Part shown: positions 19,895-32,062 of the stretch, one piece after another | Layout of the letters: each line of letters opens with the position of its first letter | Numbering within the stretch: position 1 is the first letter of the stretch | Assembly: GCA_003693705.1 (NCBI GenBank) | Contig: RBZT01000965.1 | Coordinates: 1-47,326, forward strand | DNA: 47,326 bases | Direction: 5' to 3' | Source of the DNA: Polymyxa betae | Lineage: Eukaryota > Endomyxa > Phytomyxea > Plasmodiophorida > Plasmodiophoridae | Notes under the pieces: generated by a model | Databases searched by the model: none | What the model was told of the DNA's origin: nothing | The model's input: only the letters and a program-made list of their open reading frames with translations | Translations under genes and position numbers: made by a program

Positions 19895-22358
19895 ATGGGT
19901 CGACGTCGCCGAAACTCCCCCGGATTACGGAAATCGCTGACAATTGACGAGGAAGAGCATGAGTCGAACGGGTCATCTCGTCTTCTTCTGCCAACACCTT
20001 CGGCATGGCAAGGGACGATCAGCCCACTGTCTATGCTCCCTAATATAGAGCAAGCTGCTACTAGCGTTGTGAATAAGGCGGATAACTTCAATGAGCTGTA
20101 TGATCAGATAAGACAGGTCTGGCCATTTTACACAGCAACGCTCTCCATCGTCTTATGAAAGGATTTTCAGTGCTCTTTGACTATTATGTCATGTGTGGAG
20201 ACCATACAGAGTAGCAAATCATCTATAACAACTCCTCATACTGCCAACGCTATCGTGACCATGACATCGCACCAAGAATCTGACCCTAGCGACGATAGGG
20301 ATGGCGCTAGGAGTTCAACAGTTGAAATTTCAAGAGTATTGTGCAGATGCAGTGTCGTTTTGGAAATTATGTTGATTCTGCATTATTGCAGATGCAAACG
20401 TTTAACAGTGCTAGTGTTCTTGGAGAATTCACATTGACATCTCCGATCATTACTGATACTGCAGGTGTCGATCAGCCTTCATCAGGATCAGCTGAAGTTG
20501 ATGACAACAAAACCAACGCCAGTCTAGTCGAAGAGCATAACAACAGCGAAAGTAGGCCGAAATTAACTGTGCTGTTCTTCTCTTAACTGGATTATAGCTT
20601 CTTCAAACCTACAAATGGCAATCCAGGAATTCGTCGACACTGAGAAGTCATATCTACACAAATTACGTCAATTAAATAAGGAGTTCGTCGTGAGATTGAC
20701 AGCCTATCATGAACTTGATGGTAATGGTTAAACCAACTTTTGAAATTGAATTGAAATATTACGGCAGGTGTGGCATCCATCTTAACGCCCGAACAAATTG
20801 ATCTGGTTTTTAGTAATCTAGAAAGCATTGTGAAACTTCACACCCATATCTATTTGGATATTAAAGTTGGTCATGATTTGACTTGTAATTTCTCTAACTC
20901 CTGTCATAGATGCTAAGAAACAGACCTCGTTTGGATATGCCATTTCTTGATATTATTGACAGACTTGCCAGCAGGCTTGTTGATACTTACACCGGGTTTA
21001 ATTCATATCAGCCGATCGGTCACATCATCTTATTGATTATGTAGATATGCTATAAACTTCGCATGCCATCAGAACATTGTCAATGATCTTACAGCAAAAA
21101 ACTCCAAGTTTGCAGATTTCGTCGTAAGTTCTAAAACCATATTGATATCCATTGCTTGAATTGTCAAACTGCAGGCGGTATCAGAGAAATGCTGCACTGG
21201 CAAGAATGTAAAGTTGTCATCATTAAGGATGGAGCCTATTCAACGAATATCGAGGTGAGGCTCTGATACGATCAAATCATATTTTCTTAAATTTGGTAGG
21301 TACATATTACTGGTAGAATCAATAAAAAAGAATGCCGATCCAGGGCATGATCCTATAGCGACACTTGATGGAATCTTGCAAAAGTTCAGGGATGCTGCTG
21401 AGCACATTGATGCAAACATGAAGGTTATCAATTTGTTTTCGTTTCCAGCATAAAGCTGACGATAAATTGCAATATAGGTTGCTCAGGCGAAACAGAGGGT
21501 GGTCGAAATTCAAGAGGTCAATTGTCACGATTCATTGGATTGTTTTTTTTTAAGTTTGAGCAGATATTCCTTGAAAATACACCAGATCCCTCACTGATAG
21601 TTCCTGGACGATATTGTATTAGAGAGTCTGCTCTCCAGGTATGAACGGATTCAGTATTCTTAACCTAACTTGATTCATGATGTGTATCAAGATGTTATCC
21701 CATAAAAAAGGGTGGACAGGAGCAATGAAACATATTCACAAGACATTTTGTTTCATTCTATTTAACGATTGCCTGGTTTACTGTACAATCACATCAGAGA
21801 ATCCTAGAAGAGGTCTAAATCGAAATCCCAATGATTGCTGAAATGAGAACGTAAATTCCAGGCAGAATGAAGGGATTTCTTGAACTTGTTAATATCAGTG
21901 TCGATGAAAACACAACCGATGGAAGCGATACTTCATTTGTGATATCTACGATAAACGATGCTTCAAAGTCATCCTTATTCATCTTGGCTAAGACAGTAAT
22001 CACAAACTAACAATCTGAAAACAGTATTAAATTTAACACAGGTTCAGCAAAAGAAGGAGTGGATTGATGATTTGCAAATCTGTATACGACAGCGTAAAGA
22101 GTTCCAGCGCCAGCAAGACATTTTGTATACCGATTCAGAATTTAGTGTTGATCATCGGCAACCAGCTTCGTTTAGTGAATTACAGTACGTTCATATCACA
22201 ACACAGGCATGGAACAGTGTCTAATACTTCTCAGAATGACAGCTGCTTTGCAGCTAGAGCCCTTGCCATCACCGTCCGCTGTTGAAGAACTGCCATCTGA
22301 GCTTGAACTGGCCAAAAAGCTTACAAGAAAGGCGTCTACTCGCCAGTCATTGAAATAG
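19895..22358 (+). CDS. RhoGEF with DH and PH domains
   Basis: Dbl-family guanine nucleotide exchange factors load GTP onto Rho/Rac GTPases. The N-terminal ~190 residues are Ser-rich and start MGRRRRNSPGLRKSLTIDEE. The DH domain begins QMAIQEFVDTEKSYLHKLRQ (CR1) and continues LTPEQIDLVFSNLESIVKLH and RPRLDMPFLDIIDRLASRLV. It contains the CR3-like LRMEPIQRISR|YILLVESIKKNAD, split by a ~45 nt intron. The PH domain follows: FLENTPDPSLIVPGRY, HIHKTFCFILFNDCLVYC, then QQKKEWIDDLQICI near its terminal helix. The end is KKLTRKASTRQSLK with TAG at 22356-22358. At least ten short introns are inferred; the joins around 20,540-20,610 and 21,000-21,060 are uncertain. It is probably a cytosolic or membrane regulator of actin. 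Confidence 0.83.
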
Positions 22359-22509
22359 AATATGATGACATTGCTAGTACGAAAGGCCTGAATAGAACTG
22401 AATATGTAATAAGTGTAGTAAAGTAGCACTTATAGCACTTATAGAATCACGCACTTGATATTTACTTGACACTTAAACATCATCACTTTCATATCGATCT
22501 GCTCATTAA

Positions 22510-24786
22510 ATGCTGCAAGCTGGCAGGAGATTTTCTAAATCCATGACTACAGCAGCGAATATTCTAGAGCGTCTTGGGATACAAGGCGCAAACGATATTC
22601 ATCCAGGAATATTTGACGGCAGCTGGCGAGCCGGCTCTGGTGATATCTTCACATCTCGTAATCCTGCTAATAATCAAGTTACAAAGGGCACTTGGGAATA
22701 GTGACGACAATTCTCAATTGATTTAGGTTATTGGTCGTGTTAGTGGGGCCACTGTCTCCGAATACGAATCTCTTTGTGAACAAACAGCCAAAGTTCGTAA
22801 ACAGTGGGCTGAATTGCCAGGCCCCCTTCGTGGTGAAGGTAAAACCTCATCTGTTCGTGGACATTTACGCGTTGATCCATCTCTTATAGTTGTTCGGCGA
22901 ATTGGTGTTCGATTGAGAGAGAAACGGGATGACCTTGGTGCTTTGATAACAATGGAGACAGGGAAAATCCTAGCTGAAGGAATTGGTGAAGTTCAGGTGA
23001 CATAGTCTATATGCCTACAAGTTATCATTAAATTCTAACAAAGGAAGCGATCGATATGTGCGATTTTGCTTGTGGTCTCTCACGAATGCTAAATGGGAAA
23101 GTCATCCCATCTGAGCGTCCTGGACACTTTATGATGGAGCGTTATCTCCCATTAACAGGTTTCAAGCAATTATCTTTTGAATATCCTTTTAATTTTTGGT
23201 AGGAAATGTGGCAATTATTAGCGCTTTCAACTTTCCAGTTGCTGTATTCTTCTGGAATGCAGCACTTTCACTTGTCACTGGAAACACTCATATCTGGTAA
23301 ATGCAGAATAATTTTTTTGCTAGTTTTCTCTTAAATGTGATTTTAGGAAACCTGCAGATACAACACCGCTCTGTGGAATCGCTGCCGCAAAAATAATTGC
23401 AGATGTACTTGAAGATATGGAGCTTCCGACGTCAGTATCAGGGTTCATTTGTGGATCCGGAGAGACTATTGGTAAGTCAGACCTGCTGTTCGTTATCGCA
23501 CGAAATATCCCTTACTTATGTATTAAGGCAATGCAATGATAACAGATTCAAGAAACCCTCTTGTGTCGTTCACTGGATCAACGAAAGTTGGCAAAATCGT
23601 TAGCGAGAAGGTAAGGCTTTTTGAGAATTTGCCGATCAGCTCTTAGATGATTTGTATATAGGTGGGTGCGCGATTAGGTCGATCAATACTGGAATTGGGA
23701 GGGAATAATGCAATGATTGTTATGAATGATGCTAACATTAACTTAGCGCTAAACGTATTTACTTCCTTCGAAACGAGGGCTCTCTGAACATTGATTAGGC
23801 CGCTATTTTCGCAGCCGTTGGAACTGCAGGGCAGCGATGCACGACCCTTCGGCGTTTGATTGTTCACAAGAACATTTATGAATCGTTTGTTACCAAACTT
23901 GTAAGTTACGCAAGCTTAAATGGCTAATCGTACTTGTATCGCTTATTTTTGTAAAGGTGAAGGCCGTCAAAGAAGTGAAAATCGGCGATCCATTAGAATC
24001 TGATACACTATGCGGGCCACTGCATACTAAAAGTAAGCTGAATGGCTATGTTTGACACTTGATTAGTGATAGCTTTGAAAAAGCTGCATTGAAACACTTC
24101 GTATCCGGGATCGAAGAAATTAAAGAGAATGGAGGGCATGTACTTTGTGGAGGAACCCAACATGGCAATCCCGATTCGCTTTTTGTAAAACCTACTATAA
24201 TCGATAATGTTCATTACTTATTCTGCATTTGAAACATGTCATAACGTCGTTTTACAGCTACCTTACAATTCGCCTGTCGTTCAACGTGAAATTTTTGCTC
24301 CCATACTCTACGTTTTTAAGGCTAGATCTAAACGATTAATATTTTTCCACCCTTCTAAAATGTGCAAAGGTTGAAAGCCTATCTGAAGCAATTGAAGTGA
24401 ACAACTCAGTTCCACAAGGCCTCTCTTCGAGCCTTTTCACAAATGATCTCAAGAATATGTTCCAATGGACTGGGCCTTCTGGCTCAGATTGCGGTAACAT
24501 ATTCTGCTAGTTTGGAACTTCCATTTGATCACAGTTATTAGGCATCGTGAACGTCAATATTGGAACTAGCGGTGCCGAAATCGGAGGTGCTTTTGGAGGA
24601 GATAAAGACAGTGGTGGTAATGCTCGATCAGGGTTAACTGTTTGCAATGGGTACTGATTCTATTCAGGTGGGCGTGAGGCTGGTTCTGACGTTTGGAAGA
24701 CATACTGCCGTCGGGTAACATGCACTATCAATCATTCAGAGGATTTGCCATTGGCACAAGGAATTGTTTTTAAAGCAGGCAGTTGA
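22510..24786 (+). CDS. ALDH7A1: aldehyde dehydrogenase, ALDH7A1/antiquitin type
   Basis: Antiquitin oxidises alpha-aminoadipic semialdehyde in lysine catabolism and related aldehydes (including betaine aldehyde) using NAD+. Similarity is continuous: [75 protein letters not shown] (general-base Glu), [15 protein letters not shown] (nucleophile Cys), [39 protein letters not shown] and [18 protein letters not shown]. Introns of 45-55 nt split it; the first is 22678-22726. The basic, hydroxylated N-terminus ([12 protein letters not shown]) could be a mitochondrial presequence. The length of about 530 aa is normal. All catalytic residues are present. Confidence 0.93.
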
Positions 24787-25141
24787 AGTTTATTGCAAAA
24801 ATGTACATTTTTGCTCAATACGATTATTGTACAAAGATAATCATGAAATCGAACTTCATCAGCTTATACTGCATCTTCTCCGATCTGTTCTTTTTGTGTT
24901 TCGGGACTTATTCCTCTACCGTGACCTGAAGCCAATGTCTTTGAATTTGTGTAGATAATCGGTACTTTGAACTTCTGAAGCTTTCAAGTAATCGGGACTA
25001 CTCGCAGCTTTTGCTCAACTGCCTGGAATCGGGCAATTCCGATTTTTGATCGGACACCTTGAACTGCTTTAGATTCGACGCCTGGATAAAAACAGATATG
25101 TTTTTTGTTATTTACGTTTTACAAAAAGACGGCCTTTCGGA
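24787..25141. other. intergenic between convergent genes
   Basis: 3' flanks of the aldehyde dehydrogenase and tyrosinase genes. A plus-strand frame covering 24764-24958 overlaps the dehydrogenase end and is not gene-like. Nothing else is recognised. Confidence 0.5.
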
Positions 25142-28100
25142 TCACTGATAAACCGTTAGCCATTCCCAGAAAATATCCCCGGAAACAGGAGTAGAAGCAT
25201 TGGTGCTTTGATCGACAAGAAGAGCCTTAGCAGAGGATTCAATATCGTCAGGGTCTTTCCCTGAATTCACAAGTGATTGATAGGCATCACTAACAACAAA
25301 AGTAGCATTCCGGAAACTGGACATGATCATCTGCTGTCCAGTGGCAAGGTTTAAGGAGGACCCTAATACGACATTAAAAGAAACTAGATCAACTCTGACT
25401 TGATGTGACGTGATGGGAATCTTTGTGACAGTGACAATAATCTGAAGACTTCCAGAAACCATCTTGAAACCTGTCTGCGTGCTGAATGTACTTGCAATAG
25501 TTAACCGCTCCCAATCCGAGGTTCTACTGATCATATCGAATCCAAGGAAACTACCGTCACTGTCCTCCATTTGTCCTCTGGCTGTTGAAGGGTATACAGC
25601 CGACGGATGGAGAACTTGCCATTTATACCACTGATAATCGACAAACATATGCAAACTGTAGAACGGGTGGTGCTTCAGAACCAAGCATCAAATCGCTGTC
25701 CGTTAAATACCTCCAGAATATGGGATCATACGAAGCTGTGCTGACGTATTCCATACATCCTCCAACGCTGTTATGGGCTTGGTTGTGGGCGTCTTCAAGT
25801 GTTGATGTAAAGTCAGAGAATTGACTTTTTCCACGAGCGACCGCAAGCTGACAAAGGGAAATTAGACATCAATGGAATTTGGTGTGAAAAAAGTACTTTA
25901 GTTTTGATGTCAGCAGAAACACTGCTGTCTGGAGATCTCGAGCAATAGGAGCCATCTCTCAAAAATCCATTAAATAAAGGATTTGGATATGTTGTGCCGT
26001 TCGAGACGTATGTTGAATCACTAAAGGCCTTGGGGATAAACTGAGTGTCCGAAGATGAGAAGTCCCAATAAGGGATAGCGTTGCAAAGCAAAGTCTCCAT
26101 CCGAAGCAGATAACGACGATGCCAGGGAAGGAATAACGAATTTCCGTGAGGACAACGATCCCAGTTGCAAACATGATCGTTTGCCAGGCTCATGAACGGG
26201 CCATCAATCCAAGGACACCTAAAACTGCCACAACGGTAATTCAATCGAATCGCATCACGATAAGCAGTTAGTTCGTCATCTGATAAAGAGAGAATGTTTC
26301 GTCGAGCGCCAACAACGCATTTCGTCCTGGGAGGCGCATGAAGCTTGCTCATTTCTGCAGGACCAGGACACATAGCAGCTGTGGATGGTACAGGAGCTGG
26401 AGTAGATGTTTTTGTAGAGGGTGATTTGATAGTAGGAGCTGCTGTTGATAATGTCTTGGTTGTGGGAACCTGTGCAGAAGGCGTTTTTGTAAAAGACTGC
26501 CTCGCTGTGGATGTTAGGGATCTAGTCGAAAGAGCTTTAGAAGATGGTGGTTTGGTTGTGGGAACGTGTGCAGAAGACGATTTTGTAGAAGATGGTTTCG
26601 TTGTAGATGTTGGGGAACGACTCGAAGGAGCTTTCGTAGATGGTAGGTTGGTAGTGGGAAGGTGTCCAGAAGACGATTTTGCAGAAGGTGGTTTCGTTGT
26701 AGATGTTGAAGAGCGAGTCGAAGGAGCTTTGGAAGATGGTGGTTTGGTAGTGGGAACGTGTGCAGAAGACAATTTTGTAGAAGATGGTTTCGTTGTAGAT
26801 GTTGGGGAACGAGTCGAACGAGCTTTGGAAGATGGTGGTGTTGTGGTGGGAACGTGTTCCGAAAACTGTTTTGTAGAGGTTGATTTCGATGTAAATGTTG
26901 GGGAGCGAGTTGATGGAGCTTTGGTAGATGGTAGGTTGGTACTGGGAACGTCTGCAGAAGACGTTTTTGTTGAGGACGTTTTTGTAGAAAATTGTCGCAC
27001 TCTTGGTGTAGGGGAGTGAATCGAAAGAGCTTTGGAAGATGGTGGTTTGGTTGTAGAAAAGTGTCCAGAAGACGTTTTTGTAGAGAATATTTTCGCTGTA
27101 GATGTTCGGGAGCGAGTAGAAGGAGCTTTGGAAGATGGTGGTATGGTTGTAGGAACGTGTTCAGAAGACGATGTTGTAGCAGATGATTTCGTTGCAGATT
27201 TTAAGGAGCGAGAAGAAGGAGCTTTGGTAGATGGTAGGTTAGTAGAAAATCGTCTCACTGTGGGTGTAGGGGAGTGAGTCGAAAGAGCTTTAGAAGATGG
27301 ATGTTTGCTTGTGGAAACGTGTTCCGAAGACGGTTTCGTAGAGAATGATTTCACTGGGGAACGAGTCGAAAGCTCTTTGGTAGATGGTAGATTGGTAGTG
27401 AAAACGTGTGCAGAAGACGATTTTGTAGCAGATGATTTCGCTGTAGATGTTGGGGAGCGAGTCGAAGGAGCTTTAGAAGATGGATGTTTCCTTGTGGAAA
27501 CGTGTTCCGAAGACGGTTTCGTAGAGAATGATTTCGCTGTAGATGTTGGGGAACGAGTCGAATGGTCTTTGGTGGATGGTGATTGAATTGTAGGATCGTA
27601 TTCCGAGGACGATTTTGTAGAAGATGATTTCGCTGTAGTGGAAGGAGCATTGGAGGATGGTGGATTGGTTGTAGGAGCTTGTTCCGAAGACGTTTTTGTA
27701 GAAGATGATTTCGCTGTAGATGTTGGGGAGCGAGTCAAAGGAACTTTGGTAGATGGTGGCTGTATCCTAACAGTGGGGATCTCTTTGGAAGAAGATGACA
27801 TTATGAAAGGAATATTGGCGGAAACGGGCGCCGACTTAGAAGGCATCTTGCTTGAAGAGGGCGTCTATATAAGAATTTAGTGAAAGTAAACGAATCTTCT
27901 TTAACAAATACTCTCGTGAGCGAAGAAGCCTTTATGACAGAAGATTTAGTGGAAAAAGACGTTAGACTCTTTGAGAAAGTTTTTGTAGATGGTGCCGAAA
28001 GCAAATAATATTCAGACGATCTAACAGGACAGTTCCGGAGTGGTTTCAAAGAATGGAGTGACAATGATGAGGTACCAATTGTTCTTGTCATGTTGATGCC

Positions 28101-28896
28101 AGGAGGCATTGCTTTGTAATGATGACAAATGGCATGCACAGAGCAGGATTCCTTGCATCTTTGCAGGCTTAGCTGAAATTTAGACATCAGCAACTGGTTG
28201 TTACATGTTATCATTATCACAGCAGTAGCGATTAGGACATCCAGCTCGCCGATATTCAGGCCCACAACGTAGATCATGTCGTGCTCGGCGACCACAACGA
28301 TTGGGTTCCTTAGAAGGCAATATCGGGCATAACGCCTCTTCTGAGCAAGTTGCTCGGCACCTGAATTAAGTAAAAAATTGTTAATGAACGGCTTATTTGC
28401 TTACCTTCCATCATGATCACAACCAAGGCCAGGGGAACATGATGCGCGACCATGTTGATGGCCACAGAGCAGATCATTCCTGGGCGGGAGCTGACAGACT
28501 CGTGGAGGTGGACATATGGAGCTGGTAGTGCAGTTGGTGGTGCATCGCCCTTCCATTGAGCAGCAATGACCCTGTGGACATGATGCATATTGAAATGAAG
28601 GTCCACATCTGAGATCTAATCTAGATGATGCTACACATGAATGAGGTTGCAGTATACATTGAGATCCACTTGGACATGATTGAGAGCAACTATGATACCA
28701 TTATGTTACATGATATGAAGGGATGTCACATATTGATGTTACTTACTATCCATCTGTATTACAGCATAAACCAACTGGACATTTACTATTAGAGAATTTG
28801 TATCCACATCGACCATCAGATCGGGGAGGTCCATAACATACAGAATCTGAACCCAACACAACCAATACTAACACCATATACAATGGTAACATGTCA
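25142..28896 (-). CDS. secreted chitin-binding (hevein-like x4) - mucin - tyrosinase
   Basis: A multidomain secreted protein. Signal peptide: MHVDMLPLYMVLVLVVLGSD. Four Cys-rich hevein-like (CBM18) modules follow, each with CG...CP...CC.xxG.C spacing, e.g. DGRCGYKFSNSKCPVGLCC, LRCGPSFQYASCPQGHCC, LLCGHQHGRASCSPGLGC (degenerate) and LRCGPEYRRAGCPNRYCC. About 500 residues of Ser/Thr/Lys/Pro repeats come next (about 26,385-27,830). The tyrosinase domain has CuA histidines in SLANDHVCNWD, RCPHGNSLFLPWHRRYLLRM, and CuB in DAHNQAHNSVGG and, after a 55 nt intron, DPIFWSLHMFVDYQWYKWQ. The usual LHH reads LH. Tyrosinases oxidise phenols to quinones that cross-link or melanise. Combined with chitin binding, a role in hardening a chitinous wall is inferred. 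Batrachochytrium has CBM18-tyrosinase proteins, so the pairing is not unprecedented. Confidence 0.85.
26385..27830. repeat. ~96-bp coding repeats (32-residue S/T/K/P units)
   Basis: Imperfect tandem repeats of about 96 bp form the linker of the tyrosinase gene. The consensus unit on the minus strand resembles SSTKSSSAHVPTTKPPSSKA followed by PSTRSPTST. I estimate about a dozen to fifteen units, some shortened. Units nearest the tyrosinase are most alike, suggesting recent expansion by unequal exchange. The complementary strand is also largely open by virtue of the repeat, which creates misleading plus-strand frames. Confidence 0.85.
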
Positions 28897-29047
28897 ACAT
28901 GCATGAGATAAAGGCCTGCTTAAGCATCTGACAAAATCGCCAAGAGGCACATGTAGAGATATTTCCAGATTTCGTTTTATTGTAGGATATCACCATTAAA
29001 TCTGTTTCTGTATACTGCGGAGCCGGCTTGTCAAAACCAATGTGGTG
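28897..29047. promoter_or_regulatory. bidirectional promoter, tyrosinase / MSS1
   Basis: Only 151 bp separate the start codon of the chitin-binding tyrosinase (minus) from that of the mitochondrial tRNA-modification GTPase (plus), so both promoters must lie here or overlap the genes. No motif is recognised with confidence. Confidence 0.5.
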
Positions 29048-31068
29048 ATGTTTTGCAGAAATTTTTGTAGAAAGCATTTTGGATCATTGGTCTATGGATC
29101 AGCTAGAACATTGGATCTATCGATCAATCAGCAACAGACGATATTTGCATTATGTACAGGACCATCAGAGCAATCTTCCATATCGATCTGGAGAATTAGT
29201 GGACCAAATGCCAAGAATATCGCTGAATCTCTCTGTCCTGATCTGAAATCAAATTTACAGCCTCGACGTGCTCATCTAGGTTATTATTTAGTAGATAATC
29301 TCAATATGGTTTTTAACAGATGTTTTGCAGTGACATGGAAAGATGATGATAGAAATATAATAGATAGTGGTTTGTGTCTATACTTCCCAGGTCCACATTC
29401 ATATACAGGACAAGATATTATTGAATTTCATACACACTCATCACCTGCCGTTATACAACATCTATATCACGTGTTCAACAAATATGATTCGGTAGTTTTA
29501 TCTTTACACAAACTTTCACTTGGAGATTTGAAATATTATTCTATCAAGGTTCGTGAGGCAGAGCCTGGAGAGTTCTCCAAACGCGCTTTAATGAATGAGA
29601 AGATGGATTTAATGCAAGTTGAAGGTCTTTCTGATCTCATGAACTCATACACTTTAGATCAAAAGAGTAATTACTCACAATGTGGCTATGTTGTCTGAAC
29701 ATGAATTTAGAGCTGGCGTTGCAGCAGATGAATGGTAAACAATCAGATAAGTTCGAGAGCTGGAGAAACGAGCTAATCAGTATATTGGCACATATGGAGG
29801 CTAATATAGATTTTGGTCAAGATGAGGATGATGTTGATGAAGGTATTGCCCTCTTTATGTTTCTACACATAACATTTTATTTAGATCTTTGAAATAGTGT
29901 CAATTTTAAGTTCTTGTAATGATCGAGTTAATCGTTTGATTGCCGATATCGAACAGCAACAATTTGATAGTAAACGTGGTGAAATAATTCGTAATGGAAT
30001 CAGTAAGAAATTGGATTTATACTTTCTTCATGTATTACTGAATGTAAATATTTAGATATTGCTATCGTTGGTGAATGTAATGTTGGTAAAAGCTCACTTC
30101 TAAATTTTCTCATGAAACAAGACGTATCTATTGTAACTGCAATACCTGGTACAACAAGGTAACAAACATTCGAATTTCAGCAATATCTGAGATGTGCTCA
30201 TCAACTTCATAGAGATGTTATTGAAAGGAATTTATTATTGAATGGCGTTGCTGTAAAATTAGCAGATACGGCTGGATTTAGGGACTCTGGCGACGTCGTA
30301 GAAGGTGTTTTCTATTCAGTATATTCTTCTTATGTGTATTGATATTGGTGACATTTAGCGGCGGGAATTCGCCTTAGCTCAGCACGATTATACGAATCTC
30401 AGCTGGCCATAATTGTTGTTGATGCCAGCTCACCGAAAATTAACCACCCAGTCTTGCAGAATTATCTGTTTGATGTACGTTCTGGGCATTGCCGATCGAA
30501 GGCCATTGTGGTCTTAAACAAAACCGATTTAGTCGGACAACACGATTTAGAATGTAACTTTGCTATGCTCATGTTGGGGTTTGCTTGAACTGTTCATCAG
30601 GTATAATTCGCGATTTCAAATATCAATATGGCGAACTGGAAATCATTCCGGTCTCGATTAGAACAGAACAAAACACGAACAATACTATCAAAGCTATCTG
30701 TGGCAATGTAGACAGCATGTTGGTCACCTAATCGTATTAACAGAAACATATTGAAGAATATATTGCTTCAGAATGAAATCAATTGAACCAAGCGACGAGA
30801 CAATTTTGATCACCCGTCATCGACATAGCCAGCTTCTTGAACGAGCTGTTCAATCTCTGAGAAAATTCCGTCTTTCTAAACACATTGGCCTTGACGCTCG
30901 TACAGAAGTAAATTGCATGGTTATCTGATGGTGCTCTATGTTGACTCTCTATTTGGACAGGACCTTAGAATAGCTATCAGTCATCTAGCTCAATTGACAT
31001 CTATTGGTCAGGTCCACAACGATGAAATCATCGATACCGTATTTCGAGATTTTTGCATTGGGAAATGA
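29048..31068 (+). CDS. MSS1: tRNA modification GTPase MnmE/MSS1 (GTPBP3)
   Basis: With MTO1/MnmG this GTPase modifies wobble uridine 34 of tRNAs; eukaryotic copies act in mitochondria (or plastids). The N-terminus [20 protein letters not shown] suits a mitochondrial presequence. Trm[93 protein letters not shown] domain: GECNVGKSS (P-loop), [16 protein letters not shown] (G3), VVLNKTDL (G4). The C-terminus is [11 protein letters not shown], with the conserved Cys of the FCIGK motif. Joins use ~46-58 nt introns, for example after DLDQK and within the G domain. I place the ATG at 29048. The gene appears complete. Confidence 0.92.
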
Positions 31069-31205
31069 ATTTCCAGTCACTTTTTGTGATAGAATGCTCT
31101 AACTTGATCATTTTATATAAACATCACGCTGACTGATGATTGAGTCACGAATGTTTCGCTTCTGTTTCCATGCCCATCTGATAATTCAAATATAATTTTT
31201 AATTA

Positions 31206-31897
31206 ATGTCGCAACCTTTACGAGCGCGAAGTAATCTATCGTCCTCACGAGCATCGTCCGATCTGTTGATGCAGAGATCACGACCGAATAGAACAACTCG
31301 TCCAAGTCGCGACTCAGCGTACGAGGAAGAAGCCGATGCCGCTCTGCGAACTGCCATGGCCACCGAAGAGCTTGGAATTCGGACGGCAATCAAGCTGAAA
31401 GAACAGACAGGTAGTTGATTTGCCCTGAACTTAGCAACCGTTAGCTGAAATCGTGCTGATTAGAACAAATGAGATATATTGAGGATAAGATAGCAGTAGC
31501 TGATCTGACCCTGGTTTCAACTAATAGATCTCTTAGATCAATGGAGTCCTTCTCGGGTCGACTGAGAAACTTATTTTCTCGATCTAATCCGAAAACTGAT
31601 ATCCAAATCAGAAAAAAACAGGATGCGAAAGTGGTGGCGAAAGAAGCAAAAGCAAGCGAGAAATCCAGAGCCAAGCAAGAGAAAGCATTGAAAACAGAAC
31701 ACTTGGGAAGTTTGGGCGCAGCTGATGAACAGCTTGATATGATTTCTGAATCAGTACGAAATATACGCTTTCTAGCTGAAGATATGAATGTCGAGCTAAC
31801 GACACAGAATCGAATGCTGAGTGGAATCGGACGCGATGTCCATTCTCTGGAAGTACGATTACAGAAACAAAATCAACAGATCAATCGTCTTCGATAA
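31206..31897 (+). CDS. SNAP-25/SNAP-29-like Qbc SNARE
   Basis: A likely membrane-fusion SNARE. The first helix reads AYEEEADAALRTAMATEELG...TAIKLKEQTEQMRYIEDKIA and matches a Qb SNARE motif. The second, C-terminal helix GAADEQLDMISESVRNIRFL and onward to QNRMLSGIGRDVHSLEVRLQ matches a Qc motif. They are joined by a charged linker with KSRAKQEKALK. There is no membrane anchor, as in SNAP-25/29; the N-terminus is Ser/Arg-rich. One intron, 31411-31463 (53 nt), joins KEQT to EQMRY in phase. The stop TAA is at 31895-31897. The exact orthologue group is not determined. Confidence 0.8.
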
Positions 31898-32062
31898 AAG
31901 AAATTTTAGCACATATGTTTGGAGATGGACAGAAGGAGAAAATAAATATATTGGCAATTAATAGCAAGTATATATAGTAGGGTGTATGATAATTAATATT
32001 ATGGCTAGATCAGGATTGCTGTGAAACCGGTTCACATTGTACAGGTTGAACATCCGAATGAT

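Noticed and set aside
26345..27880. Long plus-strand frames rich in Glu/Asp/Val/Gly repeats
   Set aside because: They are the complement of the Ser/Thr/Lys repeat array of the tyrosinase gene, open only because of the repeat's composition.
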